A stretch of DNA of 64,000 bases from Rosa chinensis (GCF_002994745.2 NC_037091.1:56591612-56655611); one strand, 5' to 3'. Positions 1 to 12,612 are shown, counted from the stretch's first letter. A program made the numbers and translations. The notes: generated by a model from the letters alone, not told the origin.

Positions 1-247
1 AAATAGTTAAATAAAATTAATTTTTATTTATTCAAATTAAGATTTTAAAATAGTGCTTTATAGTGGGTAGGCACGAACACGGTTCGTTTATTGACCCAGC
101 ACGATATGGGCTAGGGCCATGGGCCGGACCGGGCTTAATGTTTAAGTAAATGGGCCGGCACGATAATAAATGGGTCGGTCCAAGCACTGCACGAAGCACG
201 ACTAGGCTCTCTTAAAATAGGCCAGGCCGGCCTGTTTGCCACCTCTA
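1..247. mobile_element. hAT-type non-autonomous element, right-end part (cut by window edge)
   Basis: This stretch aligns along its whole length with the last 248 bp of the complete hAT element at 46982-47865, including an AT-rich start, a GC-rich segment rich in GGGCCGG motifs and the same terminal TTTGCCACCTCTA. The left end lies outside the window, so the target duplication cannot be checked; it would be CTCTAAAC (248-255) if the element is intact. The copy is diverged from the 46982 copy by scattered substitutions. It encodes nothing. Confidence 0.8.
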
Positions 248-270
248 CTCTAAACACGCATTTGTATATG

Positions 271-445
271 TTATCATGGTAAGAGAAAGTCTTGCGTACG
301 GCAGACACAAGGAGCACATGGTAATTGGTAAGGCTATCATGGTAAAAGAGAAAGTCTTGCGTACAGCAGACGCAAGGAAAACATGGTACGGCTATCATGG
401 TAAGAGAAAGTCTTGCGTATGGCAGATGTAAGGAACACATGGTAC
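271..445. repeat. Tandem repeat, three units of about 60 bp
   Basis: Three head-to-tail copies start near 273, 335 and 393. Each contains ATCATGGTAAGAGAAAG, then CTTGCGTA, GCAGA and an ACATGGTA end. Units differ by a few substitutions and small indels. The array begins about 25 bp after the hAT remnant. No function is visible. Confidence 0.85.
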
Positions 446-1420
446 TGGCAAACCAATCAGATCCTTAGCAAAGAGGTATTTTAGGTATTTCAATTTAAAA
501 AAGCAAGGACAGTTTCATACATAATGAAAGAAATTTTTAGTAAATTCTGATTGAGCAGCTGCACGACCAGATGGGGGGAAGAATTTTTCTCACGGTAAAC
601 ACAGAAGAGCACTAATGTGTTAAAATATCGTTCTAAGAATTACTTTGAGGTATGGTGCTCATTTGGGAATACAGACAAAAAAACAAAAGCCCAAAACGCG
701 GCTCAATAAGTCAACACGGTTAGCATCCAATCACTAGCCCACACCTGCCCTCACCTCCATCGCCCACTATGCACCTCCTGCACACCCAACACCTCCCTCC
801 TCCTCTCCTCCACTCGAATCTCCAATGTCACTTCCACGCTGACACCCCGGTCCGTCGCTCACTCATCGCTTTCGGACATCCTCCCCAAACTACCCCCGTC
901 AAAGTACACCACTTGTCCCCATCCCAAGGGCACAACCGTAACCTCACCGTAAGTTCATAGCTCCCCACCGGAGGCATATGGGGCCCCACCCAATCACTAC
1001 CTGCGCACGTTAGATGTCGCCTCCACAATTACGCCCCACAAAAACCCAAAAACCAAACCACATTTATACCCGCCCTTTCTTTTTTAATCATTTTAATTTT
1101 ACACCACTGAAAAAGTGAAAATTCTTCCACATATACAAGCGAAACAAATAAATCGGTTAGACGAGTCGATAGATCTCAGATATTTATAAACAATTATTTT
1201 TTTAATACAAAAACATTATACTTAATACTATATGGCTCTTCATTCTTATCACTGTACTTGGATATACTGAATACTCTTTTCACTAGGCCATTTTTAGTGT
1301 TTAACCTACCCTCCTAAAAGAAATTTAATTTTACTTTTTATTTTTGAAGCAGAGCAGAGTCTTAAATGGATCTGCGTACGCCTAGGCGCAGTGCTTAGTG
1401 CTCGCTACTTCGTCTTTCAT

Positions 1421-1422
<2 letters not shown>
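446..1422. other. Upstream region of the ORP gene, no gene recognised
   Basis: The stretch 446-720 is AT-rich. The stretch 720-1060 is C-rich on the + strand and carries short open frames on both strands with no recognisable protein. The stretch 1060-1422 is AT-rich again and probably includes the ORP promoter. No confident TATA box could be assigned to a start site. Confidence 0.4.

Positions 1423-1466
<44 letters not shown>
1423..1466 (+). repeat. (CT)22 microsatellite in the ORP leader or promoter
   Basis: A perfect CT run of about 44 bp lies roughly 150 bp upstream of the ORP start codon. CT-rich stretches at this position are common in plant core promoters and 5' leaders, so it may mark the transcript start region. 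Confidence 0.9.
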
Positions 1467-1470
<4 letters not shown>

Positions 1471-1554
1471 CGAAACGGTGCGTTTTGGCTTCGGGCATTG
1501 GACTCCGATCCGGTGCTACATTTCCGTCAATCGGAGCCGCGTGATCGGCGTTGG

Positions 1555-1614
1555 ATGGGAGTTAGATTGATCGGCGAGGTTTTTTGGTTGATTTGAATGG
1601 TGAGGTGGTGGTGA
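1555..1614 (+). promoter_or_regulatory. Two back-to-back upstream ORFs before the ORP start
   Basis: An ATG at 1555 opens a 13-codon frame ending in TGA at 1594-1596. The next base starts a second ATG (1597), which opens MVRWW and stops at 1612-1614, four bases before the main ATG at 1619. If the transcript starts upstream of 1555, scanning ribosomes must pass both, so the pair could damp translation of the ORP protein. The transcript start is not known from sequence. Confidence 0.5.
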
Positions 1615-1618
1615 GAAT

Positions 1619-4600
1619 ATGAACCCGCTGTGCTGCATTGCTCCGGTTTCGATCGATCGGGACCAGGCCGACCCGGTCACGGCGAAGCAGTCCGGTCACT
1701 ACCAGCTCGGACTCGACGCGGCGGTTCCCGTTCGAAACGTCAGCTACGGCTCGAAGCCGAGCTACTCCGCTCAGGTCTCGTCGGCGGGGACCGAATCGGA
1801 CAGAGCCTCGTCCGCCGCGGCGCAACGCGAGGTTGAGGAAGCGTTCTGCGAGCCGAGAGATTCGAAGGTGTTCGGCGTCAGTGGAGGCGTCGCCGGAATT
1901 CTGTACAAATGGGTGAACTACGGCAAGGGGTGGAGGTCGAGGTGGTTTCTGCTGGAAGACGGCGTGCTTTCGTATTACAAGGTTCATGGACCGGACAAGA
2001 TTCTGATGAGCCCGGCCAGAGAGAAAGGCGTGACGGTGATCGGAGAGGACTCGTTGAGGTATATGAAGAAGGCTAATTGGAATAGAAATCGGCTTGGCTT
2101 GCCGGCGAGGAGGCCGTGCAAGCCTTTCGGCGAAGTGCATTTGAAGGTTTGGCTTTCACTTTTAACACTCTCTGTTACTGTGTGGTAAATTTGTGGTTTG
2201 TATTGGTTATGCTAAAGTTGGTGCTGATGTTATATTTAGTAAATGAGAAATGAGAAGTAACTTTACTGTGAGATTATATGGCTTCGGCTTCTTTCGAGTA
2301 AGTTTAATATGCTATGATTTTCAGTTTTCATGAGGTGGTTTGATAAAATGAGCTAAATCAATATAATGTGTGAGACATGAATAGACTGATGGCATATGTA
2401 TCGATAATCAGATGGCTAGAGACTTTTTGATCTTTATTTTGTGGTAATTTTTTTATAGAGGTTACAAAAGAAATGAAGTTACCTTGTGAAAACCACCAAA
2501 ACCAAACTTCTCCTAAGTTTTGATACCAGTACTGCTCATCTGTGTGCTTTGCATGACAATGCAGAAAATGTATGCTCATGACTTCTACTTTTTAACCTGT
2601 TTCCTTTTGGTTACTGAATATGAAGTGGTCTGGTTTACAGGTCTCTTCAATTCGTGCCAGCAAATCAGATGATAAAAGGCTTTCCATATTCACAGGAACT
2701 AAAACTCTTCACTTGCGTTGTTTATCTAGAGAGGACAGAGCTGCATGGATTGAGGCATTGCTGGCTGCTAAAGATCTTTTCCCCAGAGTGTTGTCAAGCA
2801 ATGATTTAGTGCCTTCAGAAGATATAGTTGTTTCAACAGAGAAGTTACGATTAAGATTGGCACAGGAGGGAGTTGGTGAGCCTGTTATCAAAGACTGTGA
2901 GTCAATTATGCTTTTAGAAGTCTCAGAGCTGCAAAACAAGTTGAAGGCTCTTCAGAGTAAACATGTTATGTTGTTAGACACATTGAGACAATTGGAGGTA
3001 TTTCTCATCCTCTTCTGGTTAAAATTCAAATACGTGCAGTCATTGTTATGGCATGCATTTCCTTGCTCAAATTTGGCTTTGATTACATTGCATCCATATG
3101 GGTGGATGCTTGCTAGTTGCTACAGTGAAAAGTCAAACCCAGTTAAATTTTTGTTTTGCAGACAGAGAAAATAGAGCTGGAAACTACAGTAGTGGACGAA
3201 ACAAAGGAGCGTGAGTCATACTGCAGTCAGGGCAACAGGAGACATAGTGGTTAGTTGTCTTTTGCATTTCCATTATCTTTATACTTTGTTGAACTCAATG
3301 TTTAAAATTGATTCCATGTTCCTTTGGAGACTATTTCAAAAGTATCCACTATGTTCTTGATTATTAAATTTGATCATCTTCTGTTCTCTTCATGCCACAG
3401 ATTTTTATTCCGTCATGTCAGAGGGCAGTGGAAGTGATTCTGATGCAGAAAATGAAAGTCAAGACGGAGGAGATGTTGAAACAGATGAAGATGAAGGAAC
3501 ATACTTTGATACTTATGATATTTTGTCTTCAGATGCTTTAAGAAGTGCATCCTACCGGAGTAGAGAAGGTTTGCGGTTTAGCACACAATAGATATTCCTT
3601 CCTTTCTGATCAGTTGAAGGAACATAAACTGATGCATATGTTTCTTGTGTTCAGATGCTTTAAGAAGTGCTTCCTATCGGAGTAGGGATGGTTTGGGAAA
3701 CGGTGGTGGAGATTCTCTCTTTTCTGATCGATTGCATGCAGTTCAGGAGATCATGACAGTTAAATATCCATCTGTGAAAAGGAGGGATAATTTGCCAGAA
3801 CCAAAGGAGAAAGATAAGCCTATTGGCTTGTGGTCAATTATCAAGGACAATATTGGAAAGGACTTATCTGGAGTTTGTCTTCCTGTTTATTTTAATGAAC
3901 CACTCTCTTCATTGCAAAAGTGCTTTGAAGATCTGGAGTATTCCTACTTGGTAGATCGAGCATTGGAATGGGGAAAGCAGGTTAGGTTTCCAGCTGTTGT
4001 TTTTATTGTTGCAAAGCAGTTTTAAAGGAATACTCGTCTGGTTAAGTTATACAGTGAGCGGATATTAATGCTGGGCTTAAGATTTAGAAACTAATTATTT
4101 GTGGAACCTTCAGCTCTATGCATTATATATTGCAAGACAAAGAATTTGCTGAACAGATTTGTTTTCTTCGCTAATTTTGGATCTAGCGATCTATTTTTCC
4201 CATATGCATCATCTAGATTGTCTGCATTCATATAATTTCTTTCTGTTGTGTTTTGGGGTTAGGGTTTAGGGTGGAGTGAGATGCATAGTATTCAAATGGA
4301 AGCCTCAGCTAAAACATGTTCAATGAGGTTAAAGAAACAAGGTTAAGAGAGATGAGAATAACTGAAAAGAAAAGAACAAGACAAAAAAAAGTCCACTTTG
4401 ATGGAATTTTATGAATTCATTGGATTTAATCCATTGCAGGGGAATGACTTGATGAGAATTCTCCACGTGGCAGCTTTTGCTGTATCTGGTTATGCATCAA
4501 CAGAAGGTCGGCAGTGCAAACCCTTCAATCCTCTCCTGGGGGAGACCTATGAGGCTGATTACCCGGATAAAGGACTTCGTTTCTTTTCTGAAAAGGTAGT

Positions 4601-6523
4601 GCATGCTGATGGTTTTAAATATTGTCTAGTAGCATATCCTTACAAACAGTTATCTGTCCATTAAGAAGAAATAATTTAAGAAGATAAAAGCAGCCTCCTC
4701 TTTGTTTTTGTTGTTTGGAAGCTTCGGCTCATTGCATTTGAAGCATCACAGCCAAATGTCAAAAGTTTAATAAAACACCGATTGCTGTCTAACAAGCAGA
4801 GCTTGCACTCAGGTGAGTCACCACCCAATGATTGTTGCCTGTCACTGTCAAGGAAGAAATTGGAAATTTTGGGCTGACTCCAACCTTAAAGGCAAGTTTT
4901 GGGGGCGTTCTATACAGCTTGATCCTGTGGGTCTGCTTAACTTGCAGTTTGAGGATGGGGAAACATTTGAGTGGAGCAAGGTCACTACTTCCATATACAA
5001 TATCATACTAGGGAAAATTTACTGCGACCATTATGGCACCATGCGCATCAAGGGAAGTGGAAATTACTCATGTAAGCTAAAATTCAAAGAGCAGTCTATC
5101 ATAGACCGAAACCCACATCAGGTTAGTTTTGTGGTTGTTAATGGAGGGATGATGGCAAAATATCATCACAGATTTCATCTGTCCTAATAGAGTTTTTTCC
5201 ACGTCGGTGTATAGCATGTGTCTTATTTTCTGGTCCATTTAGGAAGAAATATATTTGAGTAACTACAATTACATCTTAGCACTGTCTGAATTACAGTGAG
5301 GTTAATTTCAACATCCCCAGTGTTTTAAGAACTGTGTGCATAAGTCCAATTTGGCTTATTTAATTCTCTGTGGAATATATTAGACTACTTTCTTGAACAA
5401 TCAATGTGATGATTTAGATTGTTTTTACCTAAGGACTAAAATCAGTTTACCATGATTAAGCAACTCGCTGGGAACCAAATGGAACCCATTTTCTCTGGCC
5501 ATTTCTGTGATCATCGCAGGGCATTCGCTCTACTTTTAGTTTACACTGCGTGTGTTTGCACAGAATGGAATTAAAGAAATACTACTGGATGTTGGGGGGT
5601 CTGAGTAAATTTTTTAAATACATGGTAGTCCATTTAATTTCACTGTAGTAGGGAAATTCTACCATGTGCTACTTTTTGTACTGTATTTCAAATGCGTTGT
5701 ATTGCGAGGTAGTTACTAGTAATTACAATGGTGCCAACTTCATTTCAACCATTGCTGTTAATAAACTGACATCTGACCTTATTCTCATGAAATTCTAGGT
5801 TCATGGATTTGTTCAAGACAATCGAACTGGAGAGAAAGTAGCAATGCTGATGGGGAAGTGGGATGAGGCAATGTACTATGTTCTAGGAGATCCAACTACA
5901 AAACCAAAGGGTTATGATCCAATGACAGAGGCTGTGCTGCTCTGGGAAAGGGAAAACTACGTTACCAAGACAAGATATAATTTCTCTCCTTTTGCAATAT
6001 CCCTGAATGAATTAACACCTGGACTATTGGAGAAATTGCCTCCAACAGACTCGAGGCTGAGGCCAGATCAAAGACATTTAGAAAATGGTGAATATGAATT
6101 GGCAAATGCAGAAAAACTAAGACTTGAACAGCTACAGAGACAGGTATCCCCCCATATTTTCCTTTATTTCTTTCTTCTGGATCAGTTTGATCATTCACCT
6201 ATAGATCCTAGATCCTATCTAATTGGGAATTGACTGAAAGTGCAGCCAAAGTCATGTCACATCTCTAGTCATGCAATTTACATGGTTATAAATTCTTTCA
6301 TTTTCTTTCACTAGTAATAAGAGCATCTATTTCTAATGCCATGATGCAGGCAAGGAAGTTGCAAGAGAGAGGCTGGCAGCCAAGATGGTTTCAAAGAGAT
6401 CAGGACGGTTGTTATAATTACACGGGTGGGTATTGGGAAACTAGGGAGAAAAACAATTGGGATGGAATTCCTGATATTTTTGGCCAGAGTAGTGATACGC
6501 CCTCAAGTTCTGTTGAAGAGTAA
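1619..6523 (+). CDS. ORP1D: Oxysterol-binding protein-related protein with PH domain (ORP1 type), 9 exons
   Basis: Predicted lipid-transfer protein that binds sterol or phosphoinositide and acts at membrane contact sites. My exon model is 1619-2146, 2641-2997, 3162-3249, 3401-3568, 3655-3980, 4440-4595, 4813-5121, 5799-6143 and 6350-6523. All junctions are GT-AG and in phase, giving about 816 residues. The N-terminus [15 protein letters not shown] is typical of plant ORP1 proteins. A PH domain spans about residues 91-217 ([20 protein letters not shown] onward). An acidic tract followed by TYFDTYD (about 358-364) resembles an FFAT motif for VAP27 binding. The OSBP domain follows, with NPLLGETYE and the family signature as EKVSHHP across the exon 6/7 junction. 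The C-terminus has [18 protein letters not shown] and a basic helix. The D paralogue name rests on the SDA1 neighbour (Arabidopsis order from memory); the family call is much firmer than the paralogue. Confidence 0.93.
3531..3735 (+). repeat. 120-bp tandem duplication across an exon of the ORP gene
   Basis: The bases 3531-3615 and 3651-3735 are diverged copies. Both contain a TTCAG acceptor-like site followed by a segment encoding [11 protein letters not shown], and both continue into a TTTCTGATC-containing tail. In my gene model exon 4 ends inside the first copy and exon 5 begins in the second, so the protein carries the 11-residue peptide twice in a row. Confidence 0.8.
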
Positions 6524-7052
6524 AGGCATCTCCAGCTTGATCTGTACCCCCTTGATTTCTTCCCATTTTCTCAACTGCTCCCCTTGCTCTAAATTTGAGT
6601 TCAATGTAGGCTGTGCTATAAGAAAAAAGAAACTACTTGATTTGGTAATGGTAATTTTCTTGATCGCTTCTGTTGTGGTGCATATCCACTGTTGATTAGT
6701 AATGCCCTTACTTTAACCACGAGCACAAAAGAGAAGGGCAGAAGGCTGGAGAAAGAAAGAGCTACTGAAATGCCTCGGTCTCACGTTTTGAAAGAGTACA
6801 GTGCTTATTTGACTTTTGACATTAAGTTTTCCTCTTTTGTTAAACATCTATTATCCGTTTGTTTTTGGTTACGTAAAGGGCAAATGGCCAGAAGAATAAA
6901 ACAGCTTTATGTTTGGGTCCCAATAAATAAAACGATCAAGTCGCAGAGAAGTCTTCATCTCAAATGTAAAATGTACTGCTAACCAAAAAAGTAGTAAAAT
7001 TTACTTGAACTAAAACAGAAGTAGGGCAAAAAGAAAATTGGATTTTTGTGGA
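6524..7052. other. Convergent 3' regions of ORP and SDA1 genes
   Basis: This 529-bp spacer lies between two stop codons that face each other. It should hold both 3' UTRs, which could overlap as antisense transcripts. Open frames here (for example 6692-6982 +) have no recognisable protein. No other element seen. Confidence 0.6.
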
Positions 7053-10000
7053 TCATTTCCATGCTTTCTTCCCTCGGAAATTTTTGCCAGAAAGCTGCTG
7101 CTTTTTGCGTTTTTCCACTCGAGATTTAGCTACCTTTGCCCTCTTTGCAACAAGTGGCATAGCCTTCTTATGTTCCTTCTGCTTATTGCTCAGGCCTCCC
7201 AACTGCAAAATTTATCAACATGTTGAAAGAAAATCAAGCTCACATCCTTATAGGCGCCCTAGTGGTTATTCACTTATTAATGGGTGCATAGCCATAGTAG
7301 GATCCAGGAAGAGGGTTAAAGCATAACTAACAAATGGCAAAAGTCCAAAGCCATGAAGATGCTTGTAGAACTCTAAAACATGATAACTTCAAAGAATCGC
7401 AGTAAATATATACCTTCTTCTGTTTCACAGCAGCTCTAGCCATGTACTTCCCTCTATCCTCCCTCCCTGCTTTCACTAATGCCAGCTTCTCCTCCTTGGT
7501 CATTCTTCTTTTTACATGGACCTACACAGTGGACGTTCAATTGGGTCAATGAAAGTAAACAGCGGTACAAATAATTTCATTGCTAGCAGGAAAGGTAAAG
7601 GTATACGCAAAGCAAATGATACAAATATATCAAAAAATGAGGATGGGTGAAACAGCATCTTTATAATGGACAAGTATTTAAGTGTTGGCTTATTATATAC
7701 AAACAGCATGAATTTGAATACTAGGAAATTTAGAATTTGATCCGGTTATATTTTACTACTTACAGTCTGATAAAATTGCTAATTCTTAGAAACATATTCT
7801 CACTCTCCCTACTCAAAACAATCCAGCACATTTACAAAAGTTGTCCAATTTATTATATCTATTTCAGATGCACTATTTCTTAATGGAAATGACATTCTTC
7901 TAAAGCCAACATGTAGATAAAACTGAGAGTATACGATACCACTATAATGATATAAAACTTACTTCAAGCTTAGCAGGATCTATTCGCTTAATGCTTAATT
8001 CATCAGAAGTGGGAATCTTGAATGCTGTTGACTTCGCATCTGAGCTCTTTTTCAACAACCCCTGCTGAGCCAATCGCTGCTTTGCCTAACAAAGGAAACA
8101 TCAAACAGTAAACAACATAATATATTGCTAGCTGACAAGAGATGATAATGTTTTGAGTGCAGAACAAAACATTGATGTTCTCCACATCCTAAAGTTACAG
8201 CCTGCCTTATTCTTGACATACCTTTAATTCCTTAATCCTCCGGAAGTCCTCATTAGAAAGAAAACCATCTGTCGAGTCTGATGGAGCAGGACCCATATTT
8301 TCTTTGGCTAATCTCTTCAAAGTCCTAAGACTTGCTTCAGCGTCATTAAGTTGTGTATCAAAATCAGCAAATTTCCTCTTTTTTGCTATGTTTTCTTTTA
8401 CTCCAGATCCACCATCTTTGGCATCATTATTGTCAAATTCTTCCTCCTCATCCTCTGTATTCTCTTCCTCATCCTCATCTTCATCCTCCGCTTCCACCTC
8501 ATCCTCATCACCACTCACATCACTGTCATTCTCATCTATCTCATCACCATCTTCAGATATCATGTTGTCATCTTCACTTCCACTATCAGTGTTGGTTATT
8601 TGCAAGCCTTCATCATCACTGGAAGCTACCATCTCGTCAGTGCCCCTTACTGAAGGTTCATCATCATCATCATCATCACTCTCCCCATTGTCATCATCAT
8701 GTTTTAGTAAATCAAGACCAGGTACATTGCTAAGTACATCGGCTTCTCCATACGCTTTTGGCCTTGCCTTTGAGTCAACATGTTGGCGACCACGATCCTT
8801 CTTAATCAGCAGCGAGGGGTTAAGCTGCATGTACATACACTAAATAGTCAGTCTTCTATGCAACCATGGTTCATGGAAAGGCATGACTAGCAATCACTAG
8901 CACATGCATAAAGAGGAAAAGGAGAAGGGACCTCTCTGAATAAGCCAATAAGTGAACGGGCTGCTACCGACACTGCTTTTGTATGTGATTTCTTATATAA
9001 TGCAAGATCTTGCAGCAAATCTTCTGTCATCAACTAGATGCAGGAAACAAAATTATAATTCAGAAAGCCTTACATCATGCATCGAGTAGAAATCAGAATG
9101 ACTGAATATGGTATTACCCGTGATTAATAGCATTAGATTAGCAACCTCAACTGAAATACAGATAATACCAGACCCAAAATTTATAAAAATAGGTCGTTAC
9201 CAAAGGCATTCGTAAACAAATTTCCCTCGTTGTATTCAGTCCAACAGCTATGGCCTGTCAAAAGAAAGTGATCAGATATATAGACAGGGGACTTGCAGAC
9301 GAAAAAAGAAAAAAAAAAGAAAAAAAAAAAAGAAGATAGCACTTATGAAGTAAAACCTCTGGCTGTGCACGATCATCTATAAATTTGTTCACTATTTGTT
9401 TGAAAAGTGGTTCAACTGCATCAGGAGGAACCTGCTCATAAGCAAGTACACAAGTTAAATTGAGTCGACCGACTAACAAGTAATTTAAATAATGCTTGAT
9501 TTCCAATAGAAGTGGGACTTAAGTTAATGAAGAGACAGGGAAAAAAAATGAACTTCTACTGAGGTCCAATCAAATATAGGAGTAGCTAACTCACCATATC
9601 ATGGCAGGCCTGGACTGCTGCAGCGAGTAATTCAGTGACACCATTTTGATGAGGCTGTGAAACTAATAAAGTCACAATTTGATTATCAAGAGAAAAAGAC
9701 ATTCATTGAATAGGTCAGATAACATACTGTAATGTAGTTGATAAAATAAGGATAAAAGTTCAACAGAACCAAGCGATGAAGCCCAATAGTTCGAGCAACT
9801 ACTTTCAACATCATCATTTTGACCTTCAGTAAACATAAGATAACAGTCAAAACAAATGAGAAATGCACTTTCCAGTGTCAGTTTTACAACAAACTACATA
9901 ACTGTATAGAAAGAAAAGAAACACAGAATTGTTATACAACAAAGTGGTTTGTAATTGAATCTCTTCTTTACAGGTATTATTGAAATATGATGGTGTTCCA

Positions 10001-11870
10001 ATAATGGTGAGCAATAACTTTCTCCACAAGTGAAGCATGTCTGTGTACTTTTTGAATTCTACAAATGTAAAACAACAAAAGTTATTTACCTCAAAGCGTT
10101 CAACTCTTGTACTATTTTGAAGACGGGAGAATAGCTTCTCAGCGAATTCCTGTGGAGAATGAGATCTTAAATATCCTTAATAAATCACAGAAAGAAGACA
10201 AGCAAGATGTAGATAATAAAAATAGACAAACCTGTGGATCTCTCAAATGATTAAGTGGCGTATGATAATTTGAAGTACTTTTTTCTGATGTTATGCGTTG
10301 CTGTTTTTTCAGGCTACGGATGGCACGCTGCAGTTTTGCTTTCTTTTTCTTCTTGCTAGCAAGTGTACCCTTATGGTGCGCCTGAAAGTAGTTTTATTTT
10401 TAGTTTTGTAAAAAAAATTACCATTTGCAAGAAATAATGAAATTCATCCTATTTACCTAGAAAATATGGGATACTGTAGTATACAGATTATCAACAAGCA
10501 TGTGGTAAATGTACAAGCATCAAAGTAAAACTCTTGAAGTATCATTTACCATGATACAAACTAGCTAGAAACAATGCTCATTAATAGAGTAAAACTGACC
10601 TTATATATATCCTCTCTATTAATGGCTAGATGAGATTTAATAGGAGTGTCCTCATCACTACTTGACGCATCACTATCATCCTCCTCCTCAATCTTCTCGT
10701 AATCAAGCAGAAATGAGAGACAAGCAATCATTATCCTGAGACATTCAAACAAAAATGTTATCGGTTAAACCCCATGATTGGAAATGACACAGAAATAACA
10801 AAAGAGCAATGAGCACCTCGACGATGGATGAAAACACGCAGAGCAGATTGCATTCGCTGTATTTTCATCAAACCACACCTTTCTCCGGTGAAGCTCACGC
10901 AGAGTGATAAGTGCTCTCTTTGCTTTTGTTTCATCCTCTAGCTACAAAACAAAAAGAACACAAACATTCACCAATTCAAGCACTCAATCCCCTGAAATTT
11001 TAACAATCATATGGCAGCAGCTTGTGAACGTCGAGAAAGAAAATGCAGTATCACACACCTGTAGCATCCGAAACAAGACATTCTGAAGCACCCGATTCTT
11101 AGCTTCGTTCTTATGCTTCATATTCATTCGCTTTATGCTATGTATGACATGATTGTATGCCAGGGTCTTTAAAGCCTTATCGCCATAAGTCTGTATCTCC
11201 ATGAACAAACCTAGATTGTCTGCAATATCCACCATCTAGAAGATCCACCAAAAAGCACACACATTATAATCAGAACCAAAAATTAGTCTACCAAGCAACT
11301 TAATTCTTATACACCAAAACTTGGTCAGCAATCAAAACCCAGTTCATAATAAAGTTCCAACCTTGCTACACATTGCATAACACCCTTTAATTCCAATACT
11401 CCACATTCATCGAAATCGAAAAAAAATGAATAAATAACACCATTCAATTCTGATAAAGTTCATACCTTTCTGTTCATAAGAAGAATGAGAGCTTGAGCAA
11501 CATGCAATCTGAGACCAGAGGGAAGAGTTCGGGCGGAGGAGTGGAGAAACTCGGAGAGCTGTGAGGGGAATTGGGCCAATTGGGCCGGGTAAAAGGGGGT
11601 GACGTGGGCGAGAAACAATGCCCGGTCGGCGAGGTCCTTGGCGACGGTGGGGTCGCTTCCGCCGCTGCCGGTGACGGACTTGAATCCGAGATCGGCTTGT
11701 TGCTTGAAGAGCTCCAGCGACGACTTGAATTGGTTGTACACAAGGAGGAGCTCCGTCTCGTAGCCTTCCGGGTCGCACTTCATCTTGGATTGAAGTGTCG
11801 GCAGGCTCATCTTCTCGGAGCTCCGACCCGAGGCCGAGAGTGGCTCCGGCGTCATGTAGTGGGAACTCAT
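7053..11870 (-). CDS. SDA1: SDA1-type protein, nuclear 60S ribosomal subunit biogenesis, 15 exons
   Basis: Homologue of yeast Sda1, needed for pre-60S maturation and export and for G1 progression. Exons, 5' to 3' on the minus strand: 11870-11466, 11235-11059, 10941-10817, 10735-10600, 10381-10232, 10149-10090, 9823-9728, 9654-9595, 9431-9357, 9254-9201, 9033-8932, 8824-8222, 8085-7963, 7521-7414 and 7202-7053. All have GT-AG junctions and keep phase, giving about 807 residues, normal for the family. Diagnostic stretches include RALITLRELHRRKVWFDEN, VKMMMLKVVARTIGLHRL, VPPDAVEPLFKQIVN and LNPSLLIKKDRGR. Exon 12 holds a long Asp/Glu/Ser tract (about residues 500-610), typical of nucleolar factors. 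The C-terminus is Lys/Arg-rich (VHVKRRMTKEEKLALVKAGR, then many KK/KR), a likely nucleolar signal. It is divergent from the desulfhydrase gene, with 742 bp between start codons. Confidence 0.95.
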
Positions 11871-12612
11871 TTTTTGGGGTTTTAGCTTTAGCGCCTCCTA
11901 AAAATCTGATAAACCCCATACAAGTTTTAGAGATTTTATAGGTTTTGTGGCGCGGGGGGGGGGGGGGGGACCCACTTTATGGCCCAAGCCCACGGCCCGG
12001 CCCACAATCTTGATCAGTAAGGTTTGAAAACCGACATGAATTTCGACACTTCATAGTTATGGTAATTTAGGGTAGAGGAGCACTCAGTTAGTTTCGTATC
12101 AAACAGTTAACCAACTTTTCGGTCACATATCAGCATTTTTACTGTTCAGTTTTTAGGTTTTTATAAGTAGATCGTTTATACAAATTTTCAACCAAGTTAA
12201 TGATCGTTTGGGTATTTGTAATATTGAGATTTACTAATTATAGACACGAACGGGTCCAGGTTGAACATATTTGGTTCGTCAATTAATTTAATTTAGTTTG
12301 GTACTCAAACGATCATTAATTTAACTAAAAATTTATGAAAACGATATACTCATAAGGACTTAAAAATTGAATAATGAAGATGGACTTAAAAATTGAATAA
12401 TGAAGATGTTGATATGTTAATGAAAACTCAACTCCATAAAATGTAGTTTTCTTCGATGAAGTCGCATTAAAACCACATCCTCTGTCCCATGAGTCCTAAA
12501 CTCGTAATTAGGATGGGTTGCAATTTGCAAACCTACGCACGCTTAAAAGAGATTAAGGAAATCGGTCCCCCGCGCGCCACATCTTGTATCATTTTATCTA
12601 CTTCTCAGCCAA
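11871..12612. promoter_or_regulatory. Shared divergent promoter region (SDA1 / desulfhydrase)
   Basis: This 742-bp spacer separates two start codons pointing away from each other, so both promoters must lie here unless an untranslated exon extends further. A run of about 16 G residues (11954-11969) lies just upstream of the SDA1 leader. An inverted-repeat element takes up much of the middle. No single TATA box is convincing. Confidence 0.5.
12110..12436. repeat. Foldback (MITE-like) element with long imperfect inverted arms
   Basis: The left arm (about 12110-12225) and the right arm (about 12300-12436) are reverse complements over roughly 110 bp with mismatches. Matching anchors are ACATATCA near each outer end, TTTTTAGG/CCTTAAAAA pieces in the middle and TTAATGATCGTTTG/CAAACGATCATTAA at the inner edge. 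The right arm also contains a 26-bp tandem duplication (about 12350-12405). I could not define the target duplication. Confidence 0.6.

Noticed and set aside
769..1028. Short opposed frames in the C-rich block upstream of ORP
   Set aside because: No start context, motif or splice support; likely promoter sequence.
8304..8843. Long + strand frame rich in Ser (and His in another frame)
   Set aside because: It is the antisense shadow of the acidic Asp/Glu tract in SDA1 exon 12.
11407..11919. 170-codon minus frame overlapping SDA1 exon 1
   Set aside because: It is a different frame of the same DNA; the SDA1 frame matches the family and splices correctly.
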